Made by a program: the position numbers and the translations under genes
Shown: piece after piece, positions 45,409 to 53,871 of the stretch
How the letters are laid out: the number at the start of each line of letters is the position of its first letter
How positions within the stretch are numbered: the stretch's first letter is position 1
The notes under the pieces: generated by a model
Told to the model about the DNA's origin: nothing
The model's input: only the letters and a program-made list of their open reading frames with translations
Databases searched by the model: none
Assembly (NCBI GenBank): GCA_021846985.1
Contig: JAJZVX010000005.1
Span: 62,001-126,000, forward strand
DNA: 64,000 bases
Direction: 5' to 3'
Origin: Acidobacteriota bacterium
GTDB lineage: Bacteria > Acidobacteriota > Terriglobia > Terriglobales > Acidobacteriaceae

Positions 45409-47427
45409 CTATCCGTGGGCCTGGTTGTAGCCGGTAATGGCTGAATAAAGCTGGTTGATGCCCTCCAATTGCGTAGGCAGTTGCTGCAGAATCTCGTTGG
45501 CGCTGTTCAGTTCCGCCGTCAGGCTCTTCTGCTCGGCAGAAATCAGGCTCTCTTCCTTGGAGATATTGGCGTTCAGCAGCGACTCACTGCTGCTGTTGGA
45601 ATTCTGCGCCAGCTTCAAAATACCCGACGAAGAGCTCGTGCCGGCGTTGTTGAGTATGGAAGCAAAGTCGAGACCCCAACTGTTGGCGCTCTGAAAGAAT
45701 CCCTGCACGCCGCTGAAGTCGGAGTTCAACACCGAATCGAGCATCGTGGCGTCGAAACTGATCGTCCCGTTGTCGGTCTGCGACGCCGTAATCCCCAGAC
45801 TGGACAGCGCGGAAAGATCCGACGACCGGGTGTAGTTCACTGGCGACGAGCTGGTGTTCGTGGTATCAATGATGTTCGACGTGACCGTCAGATTCCCGGC
45901 GGTCCCGGAGGTATTGGAGAGAAACGAAAGCGTTGTGCCGTCCGAGCTTACCGACGCCGTCACCCCGATCCCCGTCGTGCCATTGATGGCGTTGGCCAGC
46001 CCCTGCAGGGTGTTGTCGGAAGAGTCCAGCGTGATGGTCTGTGGCGCACCGCTGCCTACCTGAATCGTGAGCGATCCGGTTAGCGTGTCGGTGGAACTGG
46101 CGATCGGATCCAGCGCGCCGCTGGCGTTATACCCGCCGGATGACTGGATGCCGGTAAAGTTCAACAGCGTCGGAGCCGTGGCCGTCAGGCTGGAACTCAC
46201 CGTAAGCGCCCCGGCCGACCCCGCTGTCTGCGCGAGCAGCGACAGGGTCGATTGCCCATTTTTGGTGACAATATTGGCGGTCACGCCCAGATTGGCGTTG
46301 TTGATGGCATCGGCCAGCCCCTGCAGCGTGTTGTCCGTGGAGTCCAGCGTAATCGTCTGCGGGGTCCCGCTGCCCACCTGAAGGGTGATGGAACCGGAGA
46401 GCGTCGTTCCGCTCACGGCCGAAATGGCGTCGAGATACCCGCTGGGGTTGGACGAGTTCAAACCCGAAAACAACTGCTGTTGCAGAAGAGTCAGCGTTGG
46501 CGAGCCAAAGAGCGGCTCGGGATTGCCCGAGCTGTTGTTCCCTTCTTGCGCATTCATCGCGCTCACCAGCGAGTTATAGTCGCTGACAAAGGAATTCACC
46601 GCGCTCTCCACCCCGCTGTTGTCGTTGCCGATGACGATCTGCACCGGCTCCAGGCTGTTGTCCGACTGCAAAGGACTGGCCGAGAGCAACTGAAACGTCA
46701 GCCCCGGAATCAAATTGCTCACCGTGTTGGACGCGCTGGTCAGGCTCACCCCGTCCACCACCAGACTGGCGTCCTTGCCCGCCACGGCGCTGGTATAGCC
46801 AAGGGCCGCGTTGCTGTTGCTGGTGTCCACAATCGAGTTGGCCGTCACCTGTATGTTCCCGCCCGCGCCCGAGGTCCCAGAGACCAGGCTCAGCCGCGAC
46901 CCGGATGAATCGGTCAGTACGCTCGCCGTCACACCCACTCCGGAAGAATTGATCGCCTGCGCCAGCCCGGCCAGCGTATTGTTGGTCGAGTTCAGGGTGA
47001 TCGTCTGCGCCGTGCCGCCGCCCACCTGGAGGGTGATCGAGCCGGAGAGCGTGTCCGAGGCGCTGCTGATCGCCGCCAGATACCCGCTCGAAGTCTGTGC
47101 CAGATTGTTTACCACCACCGTGTGCGTCCCGGCTGACGCCGAGCTCGTCGCACTGGTCAATTGCAGCACGTTGGTGTCGGAACTGGAGCCCGTCTTCTGG
47201 GCCATGATCCCCGTAAAATCCGTCAACTGGCTCAAATCATTGGACAGATTCGACAGCAGCGACCCCAGATTCGAGATGACCGTATCCTGGCTTTGCAGGG
47301 CGCTCAACTGGGTTTTCCAAGGAGTCTCGACATTCTGCAGGTTGCTGACGATGGCCGCCACAGTCGAGCTGACGTCAAATCCCTGCCCGCTGGTCGGCGA
47401 CCCAAAACTCAGACCGACTGTGCCCAT
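45409..47427 (-). CDS. fliD: flagellar hook-associated protein 2 (filament cap)
   Basis: A 672-aa FliD, longer than the usual 450-500 aa. The N-terminal D0 (SGQGFDVSSTVAAIVSNLQN) and the C-terminal helix (ISAEQKSLTAELNSANEILQQ) are typical of the filament cap, which assists flagellin assembly at the filament tip. The extra length comes from three copies of a ~70-residue 'flagellin IN' motif beginning near residues 127, 344 and 449 (GSITLQVGGGTAQTITL, GSITLQVGSGTPQTITL, GSLTIQVGSGAPQTITL, each followed by NTLxGLAxAIN). The start has GGAGG five bases upstream. fliS follows. Confidence 0.93.
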   Translation of the reverse strand: MGTVGLSFGSPTSGQGFDVSSTVAAIVSNLQNVETPWKTQLSALQSQDTVISNLGSLLSNLSNDLSQLTDFTGIMAQKTGSSSDTNVLQLTSATSSASAGTHTVVVNNLAQTSSGYLAAISSASDTLSGSITLQVGGGTAQTITLNSTNNTLAGLAQAINSSGVGVTASVLTDSSGSRLSLVSGTSGAGGNIQVTANSIVDTSNSNAALGYTSAVAGKDASLVVDGVSLTSASNTVSNLIPGLTFQLLSASPLQSDNSLEPVQIVIGNDNSGVESAVNSFVSDYNSLVSAMNAQEGNNSSGNPEPLFGSPTLTLLQQQLFSGLNSSNPSGYLDAISAVSGTTLSGSITLQVGSGTPQTITLDSTDNTLQGLADAINNANLGVTANIVTKNGQSTLSLLAQTAGSAGALTVSSSLTATAPTLLNFTGIQSSGGYNASGALDPIASSTDTLTGSLTIQVGSGAPQTITLDSSDNTLQGLANAINGTTGIGVTASVSSDGTTLSFLSNTSGTAGNLTVTSNIIDTTNTSSSPVNYTRSSDLSALSSLGITASQTDNGTISFDATMLDSVLNSDFSGVQGFFQSANSWGLDFASILNNAGTSSSSGILKLAQNSNSSSESLLNANISKEESLISAEQKSLTAELNSANEILQQLPTQLEGINQLYSAITGYNQAHG

Positions 47428-47477
47428 AGCCACCTCCACGGCAGTTTTATGCAACCCTCAAGCCAATGCAGGAAAAC

Positions 47478-47495
47478 GAGGATTGGAGAATCCTC
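47478..47495. other. small hairpin in the fliD leader
   Basis: GAGGATT, loop GGAG, AATCCTC: a perfect 7-bp stem about 50 bases upstream of fliD. Its role is unknown; it may help end transcription from fliC. Confidence 0.3.
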
Positions 47496-47524
47496 ATGCA
47501 TGCGGTTGCTGGCTGTTACGGGAA

Positions 47525-47560
47525 CGGCGAAGGGCATCCTCCCTCGGACGCCCTTCGCCG
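47525..47560 (-). terminator. terminator-like hairpin between fliC and fliD
   Basis: CGGCGAAGGGC and GCCCTTCGCCG form a perfect 11-bp stem around a 14-base loop, downstream of fliC on the minus strand. No T-tract. Confidence 0.55.
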
Positions 47561-47598
47561 CTTTGCCTGCCGCAATGGCGGAAGGCGGGTTAAAGTCC

Positions 47599-47625
47599 CT
47601 CGGACGGCGGGGCGCGCCGCCCGAG
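47599..47625 (-). terminator. hairpin just after the fliC stop
   Basis: CTCGGGCGG pairs with CCGTCCGAG (8 of 9) eight bases after the fliC stop codon. It is the first of two hairpins between fliC and fliD. Confidence 0.4.
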
Positions 47626-47633
47626 ACCGCTGG

Positions 47634-48929
47634 TTACTGCAGCAGTTTCAAGACTTCCTGCTGCACGCTGTTGGCTTGGGCCAGAGCCGAGATGCCGGTC
47701 TGGCTCAGGATCTCGTACTTCGACATGTTCGAGGCGGCAGACGCATAATCGGTCGCCTGCACGGCATTCTGCGCGCCGACAATGTTCTGCTGTTGGGTGC
47801 CCATCACCGTACTGACCGAGTTGAGGGTGTTGATCTGCGCGCCGATGTATCCGTCCTGCGCGGCCACGTCGGCAATGGCCGCGTTCAGCGTGGTCAATGC
47901 GGCCTGAGCGCCGGACTGCGTGGTCAGATTGTTGGCCGTCAAGTTCGCTCCCGCGCTCGCCGTATAGCCGATGGTCGCGATGCCGCCGGTATTGTCGGCC
48001 GTCAGGGCTGCTCCTGCCGCCGCGGTGGCATTGACCGAGGTGTCGTAACCGCCGGTGGCGATGGAGATCTTCTGCGCGCCCGAAGTGCTGGCGGCCGTGG
48101 TGTTCACGTCACCGGAGATCATGATGCCGGTGTCGGTGCCGGTCACCGTGCCCCCTGCGCCGGCCTGCGCAGCCGTCGTGAAGGTTGCTGTCAGGCCGCG
48201 TCCGGAGGCATTGATCGCGGCGATCAATCCGCCCACGGTCGTGGCGGCCGTGGTGGTTACCTGACCGGCCGAGCCGTCGGGGTTTTGATAGCCGATGGTG
48301 AGCGTGGTCGAGGCAATGGTGTCGGTCGACTGCGCATTTCCGGTTCCGGCCGTGCCGTTCGACAGATCGAGGAAGACATTCTTGCCGCCGTTGTAGGACA
48401 TGACGCCCGCCGTATCGCCCACGTTGGTCGAAGACAGCGAAGAGATATTCAGGTTGTCGAGCGAAGCGCTCATGCTGGAAGAGTCGCCGGTATAGATGCC
48501 GACCGTGCCGGCTCCGAAAACCTTCGTCTGGTTGTAGGTGGTTGTCGATCCGATGTTGTTGATCTCGGACAGAATCGACTGATACTCCTGGTTGGCCGCC
48601 GTGAGCTGCGAGCCGTTCAGAGTGCCGTTGGAAGCCTCGGTGGCCAGCGTCACGGCACGGTTAAGCAGGTTCGTCACTTGTGAGAGCGCTCCATCGGCCA
48701 CCTGCAGCAGGCCGGCGCCTTCCTGCGCGTTGGTCTGCGACTGGGCCAGTGCGGTAGCGTTGGCCTGCAGGCCGTTCACCAGTGAAAGCCCCGCGGCATC
48801 GTCGGCGCCGGAGTTGATCCTCGATCCAGAAGACAACTGCTGCAGCGTCTTGGACAGGTTGTTGCTGGTGTTGTTCAGATTGTTCTCCGCATACATGGCG
48901 GAGAGGTTGTTCAAAACACCCAGGGACAT
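47634..48929 (-). CDS. fliC: flagellin
   Basis: A 431-aa filament protein. The conserved N-terminal D0/D1 helices (NNLSKTLQQLSSGSRINSG, DDAAGLSLVNGLQA) and the C-terminal helix (QNAVQATDYASAASNMSKYE...LLQ) flank a variable Thr/Ala/Gly-rich centre that faces outward. Such proteins leave the cell through the flagellar type III apparatus and polymerise under the FliD cap. The start MSLGVLNN has AGGAG seven bases upstream. A sigma-28 promoter lies about 110 bases further up. fliD and fliS follow. Confidence 0.96.
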   Translation of the reverse strand: MSLGVLNNLSAMYAENNLNNTSNNLSKTLQQLSSGSRINSGADDAAGLSLVNGLQANATALAQSQTNAQEGAGLLQVADGALSQVTNLLNRAVTLATEASNGTLNGSQLTAANQEYQSILSEINNIGSTTTYNQTKVFGAGTVGIYTGDSSSMSASLDNLNISSLSSTNVGDTAGVMSYNGGKNVFLDLSNGTAGTGNAQSTDTIASTTLTIGYQNPDGSAGQVTTTAATTVGGLIAAINASGRGLTATFTTAAQAGAGGTVTGTDTGIMISGDVNTTAASTSGAQKISIATGGYDTSVNATAAAGAALTADNTGGIATIGYTASAGANLTANNLTTQSGAQAALTTLNAAIADVAAQDGYIGAQINTLNSVSTVMGTQQQNIVGAQNAVQATDYASAASNMSKYEILSQTGISALAQANSVQQEVLKLLQ

Positions 48930-49041
48930 GGGTTTCTCCTTGTCGAGATGCGCGGATTTGCGGCTCCCATTCCCTGTCGCGCTCCCATGTTTTTTGCTCT
49001 GGGATGCTGCTTCGGGGGTGATGCCGCCGCATCTGGCCCCT

Positions 49042-49068
49042 TTTTCGGCGTGGGGTGCGCGCACTTTA
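49042..49068 (-). promoter_or_regulatory. sigma-28 (FliA) promoter of fliC
   Basis: On the minus strand: TAAAGTGC, an 11-base spacer, then GCCGAAAA, against the consensus TAAAGTTT-N11-GCCGATAA (13 of 16 matches with exact spacing). It lies 112 bases upstream of the flagellin start. Confidence 0.8.
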
Positions 49069-49168
49069 TCAACTTCCGTTTTTTGTCCCCAGCAGGACAC
49101 TCGACGCCATTCGGCATGATCATTTTTCGCCAACCGTCGATAACCCTTCATAAGGGAGTTGCGCGCCC

Positions 49169-49477
49169 ATGATCGAACTCACGCGACTTAACGGCAGCCC
49201 CATGGTGCTGAACAGCGATTTGATCAAGACCGCCGAGGCCTCGCCAGACACCATGCTGACCCTCATTAACGGCGAAAAGCTCATTGTGCGCGAGGAGTGC
49301 GCCGAAGTGGTCGAGCGCGTGCTGGCCTACCGCGCCCGCCTGCTGACCATGGTGGCCCGGCGCATGAACACGCTCGACGGCGTTCAGACGATCGTCTCAC
49401 TGGCCAGCCTGGATGTTTCCGGCCAGCCGGCCCCACCCGCGGCGCCGCCCAAACACGGCCCGGAACCGGGCCGTTGA
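49169..49477 (+). CDS. flbD: flagellar FlbD family protein
   Basis: A 102-aa protein beginning IELTRLNGSPMVLNSDLI and containing INGEKLIVRE, the small FlbD family found in flagellar operons. Its biochemical role is not firmly known. The C-terminal tail (about 85-102) is Pro-rich. The AAGGGAG ribosome-binding site at 49152-49158 forms part of a CCCTT-CAT-AAGGG hairpin. motA follows after 47 bases. Confidence 0.88.
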   Translation: MIELTRLNGSPMVLNSDLIKTAEASPDTMLTLINGEKLIVREECAEVVERVLAYRARLLTMVARRMNTLDGVQTIVSLASLDVSGQPAPPAAPPKHGPEPGR

Positions 49478-49524
49478 TCCCCGGCGGCAGCCGATGGCGC
49501 ACCGTATAGATAAAGGAGCGTTCG

Positions 49525-50298
49525 ATGGATAAGGCCAGTTTGGGCGGAGCAGTTCTGGCCATGGCCGGCATCGTGGCCGGCCTGCTGATCGAGGGTGGCA
49601 ACCTGGGACAGGTTCTGCAGCCCACTGCGGCTCTCATCGTCTTTGGCGGAACCATGGGGGCCGTTCTGTTGCAATTTCCCCTGACCACGGTGCTGGCCGC
49701 CTTTGGCCGCCTGGCGCACCTCTTTGCCGCTCCCGCCAGGCAGGATAGCCAGCTGATCCGCCTTCTGGTTGCCTTCGCCAACAAAGCCCGGCGCCATGGC
49801 GTGGTCTCGCTCGACAGCGACCTCCAAACCATCGAGGATCCTTTCCTCAAGCGATCGCTCATGCTGGCCGTCGACGGCACCGAACCGGCGGAACTCCGCA
49901 ACATCATGCGCGTCAGCCTGGAATCCACCACCGAAGGCGAGGAGCGGTTGCCGGCGGTCTTCGAGTCGGCGGGCGGCTTCTCGCCCACCATCGGCATCCT
50001 CGGCGCGGTGCTCGGCCTCATCCAGGTCATGCACCACCTGGACAACATGGAGGCCGTCGGCCGCGGCATTGCCGTGGCTTTTGTCGCCACCATCTACGGT
50101 GTCGGCATCGCCAATCTCTTCTTTCTGCCCTTCGCCGGCAAAATGCGTCTGCGCATCCACGAGGACCACCGCAGACGCGAAATGATGCTCGAAGGCGTGA
50201 TCTCCATCCTCGAAGGCATGAATCCGCGCATGCTCGAGGTCAAGCTGGCCGGCTTTCTCAGCCATGCCCAGGAAAACAAAAAGGAGAAAGCCGCATGA
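49525..50298 (+). CDS. motA: flagellar motor stator protein MotA
   Basis: A 257-aa inner-membrane protein with four helices: two near residues 5-50, then after a long cytoplasmic loop with charged torque residues, two near 150-200 (PTIGILGAVLGLIQVM and IYGVGIANLFFLP). It forms the ion channel with MotB and drives rotor rotation. AAAGGAG precedes the start. Its last codons overlap motB by four bases (ATGA). Confidence 0.94.
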   Translation: MDKASLGGAVLAMAGIVAGLLIEGGNLGQVLQPTAALIVFGGTMGAVLLQFPLTTVLAAFGRLAHLFAAPARQDSQLIRLLVAFANKARRHGVVSLDSDLQTIEDPFLKRSLMLAVDGTEPAELRNIMRVSLESTTEGEERLPAVFESAGGFSPTIGILGAVLGLIQVMHHLDNMEAVGRGIAVAFVATIYGVGIANLFFLPFAGKMRLRIHEDHRRREMMLEGVISILEGMNPRMLEVKLAGFLSHAQENKKEKAA

Positions 50299-51152
50299 GG
50301 AACCGAGTGCCGCGCAGCCGCGTCACGCACGACCGCTGGCTCGTCTCCTATGCCGACTTCATTACCCTCATGTTTGCCTTCTTCGTCGTCCTCTATGCCT
50401 TCGCCAAGGCCGACCAGAAGAAGCAGATACAGGTATCCATAGCCATCGATACGGCTTTCAAATCGCTCGGCCTCTTTCCCGAGGCCACCCGCCATCCAGG
50501 CGATGCGGCCGCTGCCGGAACCGAGCCGGCGGCCATGCCGATGAACATCGTGATGGGCGAGGATGTGCTCTCGCCCGCCCAGGTGCAGACCGACCTCGAA
50601 CACGTCCGGCGCGAGCTCACCCAGACCCTCTCCAACCAGGTTGCCCAGCACACCGTTTCCATCAAAATGGGGCGCGACGGGCTGGTGATCAGCCTCCGCG
50701 AGGCAGGCTTTTTCAACTCCGGCTCGGCCACGCCCAAACCCGGCACGCTGACCACAATCAAGCAGATCGCCGCCTCCCTGGGACGAACGCCCTACGACCT
50801 GCGCATCGAGGGCCACACCGACAACGCCCCCATCCATACAGCCCAGTTCGCCTCCAACTGGGATCTCTCCTCCGCCCGCGCCATCGGCATCGCACGGCTC
50901 ATCATCGAGCAGCACGCCATCCCCCCGGACCGGATCTCGGCCGCAGGTTATGCGGAGTTCCATCCCGTAGCCAGCAATGCCACCGCGGAAGGCCGGGCGG
51001 AGAACCGGCGCGTCGATTTGGTGGTGCTGCCCCGCACCAGGATCGACCTCTCCCGTCCGCAGTACGCCCATCCGGGCGGCGCGTGGCGCAAAATCACCGA
51101 CGACGATCCCGCGCCGCCAACACCCGATCCGCCCCCCACAACCAATCCGTAA
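50295..51152 (+). CDS. motB: flagellar motor stator protein MotB (OmpA-like)
   Basis: A 285-aa MotB. The single membrane helix, WLVSYADFITLMFAFFVVLY, holds the ion-carrying Asp21. A periplasmic linker is followed by an OmpA/peptidoglycan-binding domain (RIEGHTDNAPIHT, NWDLSSARAIGIARLI, GRAENRRVDLVVLP) that fixes the stator to the cell wall. The C-terminal tail is Pro-rich. It is translationally coupled to motA. mutS begins 58 bases after its stop. Confidence 0.94.
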   Translation: MRNRVPRSRVTHDRWLVSYADFITLMFAFFVVLYAFAKADQKKQIQVSIAIDTAFKSLGLFPEATRHPGDAAAAGTEPAAMPMNIVMGEDVLSPAQVQTDLEHVRRELTQTLSNQVAQHTVSIKMGRDGLVISLREAGFFNSGSATPKPGTLTTIKQIAASLGRTPYDLRIEGHTDNAPIHTAQFASNWDLSSARAIGIARLIIEQHAIPPDRISAAGYAEFHPVASNATAEGRAENRRVDLVVLPRTRIDLSRPQYAHPGGAWRKITDDDPAPPTPDPPPTTNP

Positions 51153-51210
51153 TGCCTCCGCACTGGACGCTATCCCTCCACCAAGCCCGCGCGATACTCT
51201 TAGAGCCAGA

Positions 51211-53871
51211 GTGACCCACGAAGACTCCCACGCCGCGGCGCCCGTTTCTCCTCCTCTGGACAAGGATTCGCACCCGCTCACGCCCTTCATGCGCCAGTGG
51301 ACCGCCGCCAAGCGCGAAAATCCCGGCGCGCTCCTCTTCTTCCGCATGGGTGACTTTTACGAGCTCTTCTACGACGACGCCGTGGTGGTGAGCCGCGAGC
51401 TGCAACTCACCCTGACGGCGCGCGACAAGGAGCGGTCGCAGCCCATGTGCGGCGTGCCCTATCACGCCGTGGACGCCTACCTGGCGCGCCTGCTGCGCAA
51501 GGGCTACCGCATCGCCATCTGCGACCAGATGGAAGATCCCAAACTCACCAAAAAAATCGTCCGGCGCGAGGTCACCCGCGTGCTGACCCCGGGCACGGCC
51601 CTCGATGCCACCCTCGGCCAGGAGCAAAACAACTTTCTCGCCGCCTATCTCGAAAGCGGCGCGCCCGGCCAGCCCTTGTGCGCCGTGGCGCTGCTCGATG
51701 TCTCGACCGGCGAGTTTCGCACCGCCGAATTCTCCGGGGACGCCGCCCGGCAGCAGGCAGTTGACGAGATTCTGGCCGCCCAGCCGCGCGAAGTCCTCCT
51801 GCCCGCCAGCGCCGCGCTGCCCGATCCACTGGAGCGCATTCCGGCATGCACCCGCGTCGAGGATTGGGTCTGGACCCGGGATTTTGCCGTCCCGCTGGTC
51901 GAGCGCCAGCTCAACGTCCGCTCGCTCGATGGCTTCGGGCTTAGCCAGCATCCCTTCGCGGCCATCGCCGCCGGAGCGGTACTGCACTACGTGCGAACCA
52001 CACAGAAAAACGAGGCACCGCACATTGACAGCCTGCGTTTTCAGGAGCGCTCCACCGCCCTCGCGCTCGATCCGGTCACAGTGCGCAACCTTGAATTGGT
52101 GGAACCGCTCTTCCAGGGACAGGACAGCCGCGCGACGCTCTTTCATACTCTAGACGCCTGCCAGACGCCCATGGGCAAGCGGCTGCTGCGCGCCACCATC
52201 CTCCGCCCCCTGCTCGACGCCGCCGCCGTCGAGGCGCGACATGATGCGGTTGCCGAGACGCACGAAGATCTCGTCAAGCGCGAGGAGCTCCGCCGCGCCT
52301 TCGCGGGCATCCTCGATCTCGAACGGCTGCTGGCGCGGCTCTCTCTGGATTCGGCCGGCCCGCGCGATGTGGTGGCGCTGGCCGCAAGCCTCGCCCGCTT
52401 GCCGGCCCTCAAGACGGCGCTGGCCGCCATGGCCGCGCCCGCCTGGCGCACCCTGCTGGATCGCCTCGACCCGCTTGCCGATGTTACCGCGCGCATACAA
52501 ACCACGCTCGTCGCCGAGCCTCCCCTCACTCTGGCCGATGGCGCCGTGATCGCCGCCGGCGTCGATCCCGAACTGGACGAGCTGCGCGCCATCTCCACCA
52601 CCGGCAAGCAAAGCATTGCGGCCATCGAGGAACGCGAGCGCCAAAGAACCGGCATCGGCTCGCTCAAGGTGCGCTACAACTCCGTCTTCGGCTACTACAT
52701 CGAGATCACCAGGGCCAACCTCGCCTTGGTTCCCGCCGACTACGAGCGCAAGCAAACGCTGGTCAACGCCGAACGCTTCACCACGCCGGAACTCAAGCAA
52801 TACGAGGTGAAGATTCTCACCGCACACGACCGCGCCATCGAGATCGAAAAACGCATCTTTGCCGATCTGCGCCGCGCCGTGCTGGAAGCCGCCGGCCGCA
52901 TCCGCCTAAGCTCCGCGGCCGTTGCCGAGGCTGATCTGCTGGCCACCTTTGCGCATCTGGCCGCGCTGCGCCGCTACGTCCGGCCGCAGTTGGCCGCTGA
53001 GCCCATCGTCGAGGCTGTCGCCGCGCGCCATCCGGTCATCGAGCAGTGGATGGAGGAGACGCGCGAAGGACGCTTCATTCCCAACGACCTCTATCTCAAC
53101 GCCGCCGGCAAAGGCCCCTGCCTGCTCCTCATCACCGGCCCCAACATGGGAGGCAAAAGCACCTATCTGCGCCAGGCCGCCATGCTGGTGCTCATGGCGC
53201 AGATGGGCAGCTTTGTCCCCGCCCAGAGCCTGCGCTTGGGCCTTGTGGATCGCATCTACACGCGTATCGGTGCCAGTGACAACGTGGCCCGCGGACGCTC
53301 CACCTTCATGGTGGAGATGACCGAAACCGCAACCATCCTGAACACGGCCACCAGCCGCTCCCTCATCCTGCTCGACGAGATGGGACGCGGAACGGCGACC
53401 TTCGACGGCCTCTCGCTGGCCTGGGCCACGGTGGAGTACCTACACGCTGAAGTGGGCGCGCGCACGCTCTTCGCCACCCACTACCACGAGCTGACCATGC
53501 TGGCCGACAAACTGCCCCGCGTCCGCAATCTGCGCGTGGGCGTGAAGGAGGCGGCCGGAGGCATCGTCTTCCTGCATCGCATTGAGCCCGGCGCGGCCAG
53601 CAAAAGCTACGGCATCGAAGTGGCCCGCCTGGCGGGTTTGCCGGCCGCGGTCATCGAGCGCGCCCGCCACGTTCTGCGCCAGCACGAAAAGCAGGAGCGG
53701 CAGAGCGTGCAGGTGGAAACCACCCCCGAGCCGCTGCAGATGACCATCTTCACCCCGCTCTCGCAGCGCATTGTCGATCGCATCGAGTCCACCGACATCA
53801 ACACGCTCACCCCGCTCCAGGCGCTCAACCTGCTTCAAGAGCTTCAGAACGAGTTGAAGGAGAAGGCATGA
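51211..53871 (+). CDS. mutS: DNA mismatch repair protein MutS
   Basis: An 886-aa MutS, which recognises mispaired bases and recruits MutL. The mismatch-binding Phe-x-Glu motif is in GDFYELFYDD. The ATPase has Walker A GPNMGGKSTYLRQ, the N3/Walker B part LLDEMGRGTATFDGL, and TLFATHYHEL. The C-terminal helix-turn-helix is present and the length is typical. The GTG at 51211 is favoured because homologues begin some 20 residues before TPFMRQW, but no good ribosome-binding site is visible. nagZ starts inside its stop codon (ATGA), an unusual link between DNA repair and cell-wall recycling. Confidence 0.95.
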   Translation: MTHEDSHAAAPVSPPLDKDSHPLTPFMRQWTAAKRENPGALLFFRMGDFYELFYDDAVVVSRELQLTLTARDKERSQPMCGVPYHAVDAYLARLLRKGYRIAICDQMEDPKLTKKIVRREVTRVLTPGTALDATLGQEQNNFLAAYLESGAPGQPLCAVALLDVSTGEFRTAEFSGDAARQQAVDEILAAQPREVLLPASAALPDPLERIPACTRVEDWVWTRDFAVPLVERQLNVRSLDGFGLSQHPFAAIAAGAVLHYVRTTQKNEAPHIDSLRFQERSTALALDPVTVRNLELVEPLFQGQDSRATLFHTLDACQTPMGKRLLRATILRPLLDAAAVEARHDAVAETHEDLVKREELRRAFAGILDLERLLARLSLDSAGPRDVVALAASLARLPALKTALAAMAAPAWRTLLDRLDPLADVTARIQTTLVAEPPLTLADGAVIAAGVDPELDELRAISTTGKQSIAAIEERERQRTGIGSLKVRYNSVFGYYIEITRANLALVPADYERKQTLVNAERFTTPELKQYEVKILTAHDRAIEIEKRIFADLRRAVLEAAGRIRLSSAAVAEADLLATFAHLAALRRYVRPQLAAEPIVEAVAARHPVIEQWMEETREGRFIPNDLYLNAAGKGPCLLLITGPNMGGKSTYLRQAAMLVLMAQMGSFVPAQSLRLGLVDRIYTRIGASDNVARGRSTFMVEMTETATILNTATSRSLILLDEMGRGTATFDGLSLAWATVEYLHAEVGARTLFATHYHELTMLADKLPRVRNLRVGVKEAAGGIVFLHRIEPGAASKSYGIEVARLAGLPAAVIERARHVLRQHEKQERQSVQVETTPEPLQMTIFTPLSQRIVDRIESTDINTLTPLQALNLLQELQNELKEKA

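Noticed and set aside
49117-49143. Possible sigma-28 promoter for flbD (GTCGATAA at 49136)
   Set aside because: The -10 part matches 7 of 8, but the sequence 11 bases upstream (TGATCATT) matches the -35 box at only about half its positions.
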